A stretch of DNA of 64,000 bases, taken from the NCBI RefSeq assembly GCF_009193355.1, contig NZ_WBVT01000006.1, positions 1-64,000 of the forward strand, in the 5' to 3' direction. The stretch is from Bifidobacterium leontopitheci. Lineage in GTDB: Bacteria > Actinomycetota > Actinomycetes > Actinomycetales > Bifidobacteriaceae. Position numbers and translations under genes: made by a program. Of the stretch, positions 56,682 to 64,000 are shown in pieces. The number at the start of each line of letters is the position of its first letter. Position 1 is the first letter of the stretch. Under the pieces are notes generated by a model, which saw nothing but the letters and a program-made list of their open reading frames with translations, searched no databases and was not told the DNA's origin.

Positions 56682-57434
56682 GTGACACAATCACGCGGTT
56701 CCCAGATCAAACCCATCACCGCACACAACGCGAACCAGCTGTATCAGCATGGCACACTGGCGCTGCTGGTGCCGGGACTGTTGGAAGGCACGACCACGCT
56801 CGGCGAGCTGCTGCGTCATGGCGACACGGGCATCGGCACCGGCGAAGGACTGGACGGCGAGCTCATCATCCTCGACGGCATCGCCTACAAGGTCGGCTCC
56901 AGCGGAGCGGCCGAACGGGTGGGTGACGATTTCACCATGCCGTTCGCGAACGTGCATCATGCGGCGTTCCAATACCAGTGCGAGCGCGCCGACATCGGCC
57001 TTGAGGACCTCAACAAACGCATCGTCGAGGCGAACGGCAGGGCGAACACGTTCTTTTCGGTGATCGTGCGCGGCACGTTCAGCTTCATCAAGACGCGCGC
57101 GGTCATCAAACAGCAGGCGCCGTACCCGAAGCTGGTGGAGGTGGCGGACCGGCAGGCGATGTTCCTGCGGCACGACGTCAAGGGCACGATGCTGGGGTAT
57201 TTCTCGCCGGTGATGTTCCATGGGGCCGCCGTCGCCGGGTTCCACGAACATTTCCTCTCCGACGACCGCACGTTCGGCGGTCACGTGCTTGACGCGGTGC
57301 TCGACCATGGACGGATCTACAGCCAGGTGTTCGACACGCTGGTCCAGCATCTGCCGGTGGACGACCCGGACTACCGCAATCACGATTTCAGTCACGATTC
57401 GATCGCCGACGACATCACGCGCGCCGAGGGATGA
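56682..57434 (+). CDS. aldB: Alpha-acetolactate decarboxylase
   Basis: Converts acetolactate to acetoin with CO2 release. About 250 residues: LYQHGTLALLVPGLLEGTTT and LGELLRHGDTGIGTGEGLDGE at the N-terminus, a metal-site region GFHEHFLSDDRTFGGHVLD with three His-type ligands, and normal length. The GTG start at 56682 fits the family and the promoter; a frame to 56601 has no similarity. No acetolactate synthase or acetoin reductase gene is in the window, so its pathway context is not visible. Confidence 0.93.
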   Translation: MTQSRGSQIKPITAHNANQLYQHGTLALLVPGLLEGTTTLGELLRHGDTGIGTGEGLDGELIILDGIAYKVGSSGAAERVGDDFTMPFANVHHAAFQYQCERADIGLEDLNKRIVEANGRANTFFSVIVRGTFSFIKTRAVIKQQAPYPKLVEVADRQAMFLRHDVKGTMLGYFSPVMFHGAAVAGFHEHFLSDDRTFGGHVLDAVLDHGRIYSQVFDTLVQHLPVDDPDYRNHDFSHDSIADDITRAEG

Positions 57435-57463
57435 GCGCGGATGTCTGCCGCTGCTGCCTGTTC

Positions 57464-57655
57464 GAGTACGGTCGGTCGATCATTCCTGACCGAACGTACC
57501 CGAACGGGCCATTTCGAGTACGGTCGGTCATGAAATCCCGACGAAACGTACCCGTACGTCCGCTACGGGTACGTTTCGTTAGGATAATTCGACCGACCGT
57601 ACTCGTAGAGCGGCTAGGAGTACGGTCCGTCGATATTTCCTGACGGAACGTACCC
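57464..57655. repeat. Palindromic repeat array 3 (GTACG family), 4 units
   Basis: Four full units of arm, ~10-nt A/T-rich spacer and inverted arm. Linkers gaacgggccatttc, gtacgtccgctac and gtagagcggctag. Convergent gap between aldB (+) and adhE (-). Same family as arrays 1 and 2. Confidence 0.9.
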
Positions 57656-57690
57656 GGATGGGGATCGAGGGAAAGACCGGACCGCGGTGT

Positions 57691-57744
57691 GACGCTCCCC
57701 CAGTCAGCCTGCGGCTGACAGCCCCCTCCACCGAGGGGGCCGAG
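57691..57744. repeat. Solo end of the CTCCCCCAGTC element
   Basis: GACGCTCCCCCAGTC followed by agcctgcggctgacag and a ccccctcnccgaggggg hairpin. It is almost the same as 51504-51555 and the left end of 28394-28675, but its partner end was not found here. Confidence 0.65.
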
Positions 57745-57820
57745 GGCCTACGACAGCCGGGATGTTCAGTTCCACCGCTGAGGGACCGAGAGTGCATGGT
57801 TCACGGCGGCGCATATGCGG

Positions 57821-57855
57821 GTGGGGGTTCCGCACGGTGTGTGCGGAACCCCCAC
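57821..57855 (-). terminator. Terminator of adhE
   Basis: gtgggggttccgcac / gtgcggaacccccac, 15 bp perfect, 5-nt loop, about 45 nt past the adhE stop. Confidence 0.75.
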
Positions 57856-57899
57856 TGGGTGAGTCATCTGCCACCGGCATCAAGCCGGCACGTCAGTCG

Positions 57900-60632
57900 T
57901 CACAGACGCTCGGAAGCCTCCTCGGTGGCCGCCTCGCCCTCACGCTCGACGCGGATCCTGTGGCCCTCTTCCTGGGAGACGCCATAGTATGCGCCGACCG
58001 CGATGTCCTTCATGTCGTTGATGAGCGGGATGCGCGGGTTGGCCGGGGTGCACTGGTCCTCGTAGGCGCGCATGCCGTACTGGTCGAGGATGCTCCAGAA
58101 GAGATCTTCGTCCACGCCGGCGTCCTGGAAGGACTTGTTCATGCCGAGCTTGTTGTCGCGGTAGTCCTCGACGGCCTTCGCGAGGTTCTCGACGCCTTCG
58201 GCCGGGGTCTTGCCCGGGTCCACGCCAAGGTTCTTCGCGAGCTCCTGGTAACGCTCCGGCGCGATGTACTTGTTGTACTTCGGCCAGCTCGTGGGCTCTT
58301 CGGGGATGGAGCCGTTGTAGCGGATCACGTACGGCAGCAGGATGGAGTTCGTGCGGCCGTGGGCGATGTGCAGCAGCGCGCCCAGCGTGTGGGCCATGCC
58401 GTGGCACATGCCGAGGAACGCGGAGCCGAACGCCATGCCGGCCATGGTGGCGGCGTTGTGCATCTTCTCCTGCGCGTCGGTCTTGGCCAGGCCCGGCTCG
58501 CCGTTGACGGACTCGGCGAGGTTGTCCCAGATCAGCTTGGCAGCGTGCAGCGCCATCGCGTCGGTGAAGTCGTTCGCGTAGACGGACACGAACGCCTCGA
58601 AGCTGTGGGTCAGGGCGTCGAAGCCGGCGTCGGAGGCCAGCTTGCGCGGCTGCGTGCGGGCGAGCACCGGGTCGACGATGGCCACGGACGGGGTGAGCGC
58701 ATAGTCGGTGATCGGGTACTTGTAGCCGGTCTTGTGGTCGGTGATGACGGCGAACGGCGTCACCTCGGAACCAGTGCCGGAGGAGGTCGGCACGCACACC
58801 AGCTTGGCCTTCTTGCCCAGCGGCGGAATCTTGAACGCGCGCTTGCGGATGTCGAAGAACTTCTCGCGCACGTCGCCGAAGTGGATTTCCGGGTGCTCGT
58901 AGAGCAGCCACATGATCTTGGCGGCGTCCATCGGGGAGCCGCCGCCGACCGCGATGATCGTGTCGGGCTCGAACTCCTCGCGCATCATCTCGGCGCCGCG
59001 CTCGACGGTCTCGACGCTCGGCTCCGGCTCGACGTAATCGATGATGCGGAAGGTGACGCGGTTGGAGCGGGCGCGCAGCTGGTCGATGACCTTGTCGACG
59101 ATGCCGAGCTGCTCCATGACCTTATCGCACACGATCACGGCCTTCTCGATGCCGTACATGTCGCGCAGGTAGCGGATCGCGTTCGGCTCGAAGTACGTCT
59201 TGGCCGGGATCTTGAACCACTGCATGTTGTTGTTCCTCCGAGCGATGCGCTTGATGTTGATGAGGTTCACTGCCTGGACGTTGCCGGAGACGGAGTTGCC
59301 GCCGTAGGAGCCGCAGCCGAGAGTCAGCGACGGGGCGATGGAGTTGTAGATGTCGCCGATGCCACCCAGCGAGCTCGGCTGGTTCCAGATGATGCGGCAG
59401 GCATGCATCCGCAGGCCGTACTCGCGCACGAGCGCCTGGTTGTTGGTGTGGATGGCGGCGGTGTGGCCTGCGCCGAGCTTGAGCATGGCCTCGCACATCT
59501 CGAACGCCTGCTCCTTGGAGGTGGACTTGAGCACGGCCTGCACCGGGGCGAGCTTCTCGTGGGTGAGCGGCTCGTCGTCGGAGACCTCGGAGCACTCGGC
59601 GGCGAGGATCGTGGCGTCCTCGGGGATGTCGAAGCCGGCGGCGTGCGCGATGAACTGCGGCGACTTGCCGGGCACCACGGAGTTGAGCTTCGGGGTCTGG
59701 CCGGATCCGGCGGTGCAGCCGAACATGTACTGCTCGAGCTTGGCCTTCTCCTCCTTGTTGACGAAGTAGGCCTTGCGGCGCTTGAGCTCGGCGACCAGAC
59801 GGTCGTAGACGGCGGCGTCGGCGATGATGGCCTGCTCGGTGGCGCAGATCATGCCGTAGTCGAAGTGCTTGGAGAGGATGAGGTCGTTCGCCGCGCGCAC
59901 GACGTCCACGTCGGCGTCGACATAGGCGGGGGCGTTGCCGGCGCCCACGCCGAGGGCTGGCTTGCCGGACGAGTACGCGGCCTTGACCATGCCCGGGCCG
60001 CCGGTCGCCAGGATGGTGGCGATGCCCGGGTGCTTCATGAGCGCGCCGGTCGCCTCGATGGACGGATGCTCGATCCACTGGATGCAGTTCTCGGGGGCGC
60101 CTGCCGCGATGGCGGCGTCGCGCACGATGCGCGCGGCCTCGACGGAGCACTTCTGGGCGCCCGGGTGGAAGCCGAAGATGATCGGGCAGCGGGTCTTGAG
60201 CGCGATGAGCGACTTGAAGATCGCGGTGGAGGTCGGGTTGGTGACCGGGGTGACGCCCGCGACCACGCCGACGGGCTCGGCGACCTCGTCGATGCCCATC
60301 ACGTCGTCTTCGCGGATCAGGCCGACGGTCTTCTGCCCGGCCATGTAGTGGGTCACGTGCTCGCAGGCGAAGATGTTCTTCGTGGCCTTGTCCTCGACGA
60401 GGCCACGTCCGGTCTCCTCGACGGCCATCTTCGCGAGCACCAGGTGCTTGTTGAGCGCGGCGACCGACGCCTTGGCGACGATGTGGTCGACCTGCTTCTG
60501 GTCGAGCTTCTCGAACTCGTCCAGCGCCTTCAGCCCCTTGGCGACCAGCGCGTCGACTTCGGCCTGAGCGGCCGCGAGCTTCTCCTCGGGGGTCGGCTTG
60601 ACCGGCTTGTCGTTGTTCTGTTCCTCCGCCAT
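57900..60632 (-). CDS. adhE: Bifunctional aldehyde-alcohol dehydrogenase AdhE
   Basis: Reduces acetyl-CoA to acetaldehyde then ethanol, re-oxidising NADH in anaerobic sugar fermentation. 910 residues: N-terminal CoA-acylating aldehyde dehydrogenase (catalytic Cys about 263 in YGMICATEQ; NAD loop GVGAGNAPAYVD) and C-terminal iron alcohol dehydrogenase (GGGSPMDAAKIMW, SGTGSEVTPFAVITD, and metal-binding GMCHGMAHTLGALLHIAHGR, split). ATG at 60632 has AGGAGG 7 nt upstream. The frame runs on to 60725 but shows no family similarity there. Length fits the family. It diverges from the ROK regulator and may be controlled by it. Confidence 0.96.
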   Translation of the reverse strand: MAEEQNNDKPVKPTPEEKLAAAQAEVDALVAKGLKALDEFEKLDQKQVDHIVAKASVAALNKHLVLAKMAVEETGRGLVEDKATKNIFACEHVTHYMAGQKTVGLIREDDVMGIDEVAEPVGVVAGVTPVTNPTSTAIFKSLIALKTRCPIIFGFHPGAQKCSVEAARIVRDAAIAAGAPENCIQWIEHPSIEATGALMKHPGIATILATGGPGMVKAAYSSGKPALGVGAGNAPAYVDADVDVVRAANDLILSKHFDYGMICATEQAIIADAAVYDRLVAELKRRKAYFVNKEEKAKLEQYMFGCTAGSGQTPKLNSVVPGKSPQFIAHAAGFDIPEDATILAAECSEVSDDEPLTHEKLAPVQAVLKSTSKEQAFEMCEAMLKLGAGHTAAIHTNNQALVREYGLRMHACRIIWNQPSSLGGIGDIYNSIAPSLTLGCGSYGGNSVSGNVQAVNLINIKRIARRNNNMQWFKIPAKTYFEPNAIRYLRDMYGIEKAVIVCDKVMEQLGIVDKVIDQLRARSNRVTFRIIDYVEPEPSVETVERGAEMMREEFEPDTIIAVGGGSPMDAAKIMWLLYEHPEIHFGDVREKFFDIRKRAFKIPPLGKKAKLVCVPTSSGTGSEVTPFAVITDHKTGYKYPITDYALTPSVAIVDPVLARTQPRKLASDAGFDALTHSFEAFVSVYANDFTDAMALHAAKLIWDNLAESVNGEPGLAKTDAQEKMHNAATMAGMAFGSAFLGMCHGMAHTLGALLHIAHGRTNSILLPYVIRYNGSIPEEPTSWPKYNKYIAPERYQELAKNLGVDPGKTPAEGVENLAKAVEDYRDNKLGMNKSFQDAGVDEDLFWSILDQYGMRAYEDQCTPANPRIPLINDMKDIAVGAYYGVSQEEGHRIRVEREGEAATEEASERL

Positions 60633-60962
60633 GAATCCTCCTTGACTTGTGGTTGACCGTTGCGTCGGTTTCGTTATCCATATGCCGGCGCACCTTGCGC
60701 CGGACGTCTGCGACCGCATGGCCATACGGCCTCGATGTGGTCTACGTCACAGGCTATCGGAAGTACGAGCGCTTCGCACATGAACAAAAACCACGGCGTT
60801 TCGTGATTGGTTTCGTGCTGTTTTTGTTATTTTTTGTGTGTTTTATCGCGAAAACAGGCCCTTTTGAGCGGTATTTGTGCTGTTTTGTCATGTTTTTCGC
60901 ACCATCGCACAGTATTGCGCACACGCACCAAGCATTACTTTTATAAAGTCATTTTATCTAAG

Positions 60963-60991
60963 TTGTCCAATGAGCCAAACTTATATAAAAT
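60963..60991 (+). promoter_or_regulatory. Promoter of the ROK regulator
   Basis: TTGTCC, 17 bp, TAAAAT in an A/T-rich stretch, about 70 bp before the GTG. The remainder of 60633-60962 is A/T-rich and presumably holds the adhE promoter, but I could not place it. Confidence 0.55.
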
Positions 60992-61061
60992 CCTTTACCA
61001 AAAGTGCTGCAGCATATCACCGCAACACTGCCGCGCACCCCGCTCGGAAAGGACCGTCACC

Positions 61062-62471
61062 GTGGACGACATCATCCCCGCCACCGCCGGCAGCAACGTA
61101 CCCGACAGCAACGTACCCGGCAACGTCGCACCCGGCAACGTCGCGCCTAACGGCAACGCCGTGCTCCGGTATCTGCTCGAGCATCGGCAGGCCACCAAGG
61201 CACAGCTGGCGCAGGACCTGCACCTGAGCGCGCCGACCATCACATCCACCCTCAACGGCCTCGAACGCGACGGCATCGTGCAGCCCGGCCCACAGCTGAA
61301 ATCCACCGGCGGCCGCAAGGCACGCACCCACCGGTTCAATCCACGGCACCGCACCGCCGTCTCGGCGACGATACGCCGGCACACGCTGGAGCTCAACGCC
61401 CTCGACCTCGACGGCACCGTCGTCGCGACCGTCAGCCGCGCGCTGCCGTACCGTGACGTCCCCGCCTACTGGCAGCGGGCGTACCATGCCATCGATGACT
61501 TCACCGAGACGGTCGGCAGACGGCACGGCAAGGTCCTCGGCGTCATGATGACGCACGACGGGACGATGTCAGCCGCCGAAACGGCGCATGCAGACCGCAC
61601 CGGCGGCACCGGCGGCGACGCAACCAGCGGTCTCACTGCCGGCACAGACCGTCCGGCCAGCGCCGGCAGCGCACCCACCGCAACCGGCAGCGCGACAGCC
61701 CTAGCGTCCACCGGCACATCCTTTGCGGCCGGCAACACACCGAGCATCGGCACCAGCGCAACCAGCCCCACCAACCCAACCACCGCAACCGGCACCGCGC
61801 CGGCCGACCCCAGCGACATTCTCCGCACGCACTGGCCGATCCTGCACACCCGTCCGTGCGACGCGGCGGCAACCGCCGAACTCTGGCACGACCGGAACCT
61901 CGCCAACGCGATCTTCCTGTATCTCGACCGCACACCGAGCTGCGCCATCGCGCTCGACCGGCACACGCTCGGCGGCGACGCCGCTGCCACGGGACTCGCC
62001 ACGCCGCCGTACGACGCCATCGCCCACATGACGCTCGTGCCGCAGGGACGCCCATGCCGGTGCGGGCGTCTCGGCTGCATGGCGGCATACTGCTCCCCCG
62101 AAAGCCTGACCGAGGATTACGAAAGCATCCCCGGCTTCTTCAGCGTGCTCGAGCAGGGCGAGACGCATCACCGCGCGCGCATGGACGAATGGCTTGGATG
62201 GGTGGCGCTGTGCATCGCGAACCTGCGGCGCATCATCCCCGCGGACGTCATCATCGCCGGCGAGGCCGCGCAATACCTTGACGACGACGACATGGCCGAC
62301 CTTCACGCCCGCATCCGGCTGCTGCAGCCGGCCGCACTGCAGGACTTCACGCTGCGCACAGGGCGGTGCGGCGCCAGGGAATGCGGCACGGACCCGGTGG
62401 CCGAGGGCGCCGCGCTGCGCCTCGTGCAACGGTATCTGGAGACGATCGCCGGGGGCGGGGCCGGCATCTGA
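61062..62471 (+). CDS. ROK-family transcriptional regulator
   Basis: 469 residues: N-terminal winged helix (about 30-95; QATKAQLAQDLHLSAPTITS, STGGRKARTHRF), then a ROK kinase-like fold. The ROK zinc motif is kept (CRCGRLGCMAAYC). The N-terminal phosphate-binding DxGxT and the GEIGH signature are not recognisable, so it is more likely a sugar-sensing regulator than a kinase. A low-complexity Ser/Thr/Gly/Pro segment (about 180-265) interrupts the fold. GTG start with GGAAAGGA 9 nt upstream. It is followed 34 bp later by glgX on the same strand. Confidence 0.87.
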   Translation: MDDIIPATAGSNVPDSNVPGNVAPGNVAPNGNAVLRYLLEHRQATKAQLAQDLHLSAPTITSTLNGLERDGIVQPGPQLKSTGGRKARTHRFNPRHRTAVSATIRRHTLELNALDLDGTVVATVSRALPYRDVPAYWQRAYHAIDDFTETVGRRHGKVLGVMMTHDGTMSAAETAHADRTGGTGGDATSGLTAGTDRPASAGSAPTATGSATALASTGTSFAAGNTPSIGTSATSPTNPTTATGTAPADPSDILRTHWPILHTRPCDAAATAELWHDRNLANAIFLYLDRTPSCAIALDRHTLGGDAAATGLATPPYDAIAHMTLVPQGRPCRCGRLGCMAAYCSPESLTEDYESIPGFFSVLEQGETHHRARMDEWLGWVALCIANLRRIIPADVIIAGEAAQYLDDDDMADLHARIRLLQPAALQDFTLRTGRCGARECGTDPVAEGAALRLVQRYLETIAGGGAGI

Positions 62472-62493
62472 GCCACGACAAAAACGACAACGC

Positions 62494-62505
62494 TACAATG
62501 GGTGT
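62494..62505 (+). promoter_or_regulatory. Probable leaderless promoter of glgX
   Basis: TACAAT then 6 nt to the ATG, with no ribosome binding site. The -35 is poor. Confidence 0.5.
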
Positions 62506-64000
62506 ATGAAACACGCGATACCACAACGGTATGCGATACCCCATCGCTACTCGACACGTCCAGGACTCTACTTCACCGAAGATGGCGGCGCCGACGCCGT
62601 GGTCCGTTCCGAAACCGCCGATCAGGTCTGGCTGTGCGTCTACGAGGCCGTCGACCAGCCGACCGCGTTCTTCAACGACGCGATCCGCATCTTCGACGAC
62701 TCCACCACCCCGTTCATCCAGGAAATCCACGAACACGCCGTCTGCACGCGCATCATCGAATCGATGTACGTGCGCGAGACGATCTTCCGCATGGAGGGGC
62801 CGAACTACGGCCTGTGGTACGTGCACCTGCCCAAGGCGTGGGACGGCATGCGCTACGCCTACCGCGTGGACGGCGCGTGGGACCCTGCCAAGGGGCTGCG
62901 GTTCAACCCGTACAAGCTGCTGCTCGACCCGTACGGCAAGGGCATCGACGGGGCGATGCAGCTGTGCCCGGCCGCGTTCTCGTACGAGTGCGAGATCGGC
63001 GACGACGGACGGGTGCACGGCTCGGCGTTCGGCGCGATGAGCACCGTGGACGCGCTCGGCAACATGCCGGTTTCCGTGGCGATCGACGACCGCGACGAGA
63101 CGAAGCACGACGCTGACCCGGTCCACCCGCACGTGCCGTGGAGCAAGACCGTGCTCTACGAGCTGCACGTCAAGGGGTTCACGGCGAACGCGCCATGGCT
63201 GCCGAAGGAACTGCGCGGCACGTACGCGGGGCTCGCGCATCCGACCACGCTCGCCTACCTGCAGGGGCTCGGCGTCACGTCGATCGAACTGCTGCCGATC
63301 CAAGCCAAGCAGGACGAGCTGTTCCTGCAGGAGCGCGGACGGCACAACTACTGGGGGTATTCGACGCTCGGCTACTTCGCGCCCGAGCCGTCGTACGCCA
63401 CCGCGGCCGCCCAGCAGGCGGGCGCAAGGGCGGTGCGCGACGAGGTGATCGACATGGTCCGCGCCCTGCACGAGGCCGGGTTCGAGGTCATCATGGACGT
63501 GGTGTACAACCACACGTGCGAAGGCGGCGTGGAGGGGCCGACCGTCTGCTGGCGCGGGCTCGACGCGATCTCGTACTACCGGCGGCAGCGGGGCAACATC
63601 GGCCGGCTGGAGGACACGACCGGCTGCGGCAACACGTTCGACTTCACGAACACGCATGTGGTGACGTTCGCCGTGGACTCGCTGCGCTATTGGGCGAAAC
63701 GCATCGGCATCGACGGGTTCCGCTTCGACCTGGGCGTCTCCCTGGCCCGTCTCGACGGCGAGTTCACCAAGCATCATCCGTTCCTGTACGCGCTGCGTTC
63801 CGACCTGCTGCTCGGCAACCTCAAGCTCATCATGGAGCCGTGGGACCTGGGACCGCAGGGATGGCGCACCGGCGGTTTCGGCATGCCATTCAGCGAGTGG
63901 AACGACCGGTTCCGGGATGCGACCCGACGGTTCTGGCTGACCGACACGCAGCCCGGCGTTCCCGCAGGCAGCGGCGTCGGCATGCAGGAGATGGCCACCC
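62506..64000 (+). CDS. glgX: Glycogen debranching enzyme GlgX-like (GH13), 5' part only
   Basis: 498 codons open to the end of the window, no stop. N-terminal CBM48-type beta domain (about 10-190; NYGLWYVHLPKAWDGMRYAY, LLLDPYGKGID), then a GH13 barrel with DVVYNHTCEGG (conserved region I), GFRFDLGVSLARLDG (region II, nucleophile Asp) and IMEPWDLGPQGW (region III, acid/base Glu). The pattern is of the isoamylase/GlgX group that hydrolyses alpha-1,6 branches of glycogen. The downstream half lies outside this window. Confidence 0.93.
   Translation, partial: MKHAIPQRYAIPHRYSTRPGLYFTEDGGADAVVRSETADQVWLCVYEAVDQPTAFFNDAIRIFDDSTTPFIQEIHEHAVCTRIIESMYVRETIFRMEGPNYGLWYVHLPKAWDGMRYAYRVDGAWDPAKGLRFNPYKLLLDPYGKGIDGAMQLCPAAFSYECEIGDDGRVHGSAFGAMSTVDALGNMPVSVAIDDRDETKHDADPVHPHVPWSKTVLYELHVKGFTANAPWLPKELRGTYAGLAHPTTLAYLQGLGVTSIELLPIQAKQDELFLQERGRHNYWGYSTLGYFAPEPSYATAAAQQAGARAVRDEVIDMVRALHEAGFEVIMDVVYNHTCEGGVEGPTVCWRGLDAISYYRRQRGNIGRLEDTTGCGNTFDFTNTHVVTFAVDSLRYWAKRIGIDGFRFDLGVSLARLDGEFTKHHPFLYALRSDLLLGNLKLIMEPWDLGPQGWRTGGFGMPFSEWNDRFRDATRRFWLTDTQPGVPAGSGVGMQEMAT

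Overview
The window is chromosomal DNA of a high-GC actinobacterium, most probably a Bifidobacterium. The indications are the gene order pgm / rnhA-like / rpiA / radA / ribF-truB-rbfA / infB-nusA, a complete S10-spc-alpha ribosomal superoperon without rpsD, a bifunctional AdhE, and three very large cell-wall-anchored proteins of the kind host-glycan-foraging bifidobacteria carry. The species cannot be fixed from the sequence alone.

Layout. 1-1.8 kb: phosphoglucomutase (+). 2.5-8.8 kb: secreted multidomain GH84 N-acetylglucosaminidase (-). 9.2-11.4 kb: RNase HI-like protein preceded by a duplicated copy of its own 5' end, then rpiA. 11.9-12.7 kb: a 29-residue bS22-like ribosomal protein and a membrane-anchored hypothetical protein (-). 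12.8-22.8 kb: radA (+), then the nusA-infB-rbfA-truB-ribF translation/RNA-modification cluster (-), split between infB and rbfA by an opposite-strand gene for a small secreted protein. 22.9-25 kb: lipoprotein (+), repeat-rich spacer, tRNA-Ser(CGA) (-). 25.1-28.2 kb: transglutaminase-like protein and a fused ATP-grasp/alpha-E protein (-), a predicted but poorly characterised amide-ligation system. 28.4-29.6 kb: MITE-like repeat and truA (-). 29.8-35.4 kb: secreted GH20 hexosaminidase or lacto-N-biosidase (+). 36.0-51.1 kb: rplQ to rpsJ (-), including secY, adk, infA and rpoA. 51.6-56.2 kb: YwiC-like membrane protein and a surface M1 metallopeptidase with an unusual N-terminal half (-). 56.7-57.4 kb: acetolactate decarboxylase (+). 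57.9-60.6 kb: adhE (-). 61.1-64 kb: ROK-family regulator and the 5' part of glgX (+), which runs off the window.

How the parts fit. The GH84, GH20 and M1 proteins each have a signal peptide and a C-terminal xxKTG-hydrophobic-basic sorting signal, and look like a surface apparatus for mucin, milk glycans or host glycoprotein. Pgm, GlgX, RpiA and AdhE serve central carbohydrate metabolism. The most novel signals are non-coding. Three arrays of about 51-bp alternating-orientation palindromes (arm GRGTACGKTCSGTC) and two clusters of a second palindrome family (arm GCGTCCGTTTTC) all lie in convergent gene-to-gene gaps. Several genes (truA, aldB, glgX, radA, possibly others) have a -10 box 6-7 nt before the start codon and no ribosome binding site, which suggests leaderless mRNAs.
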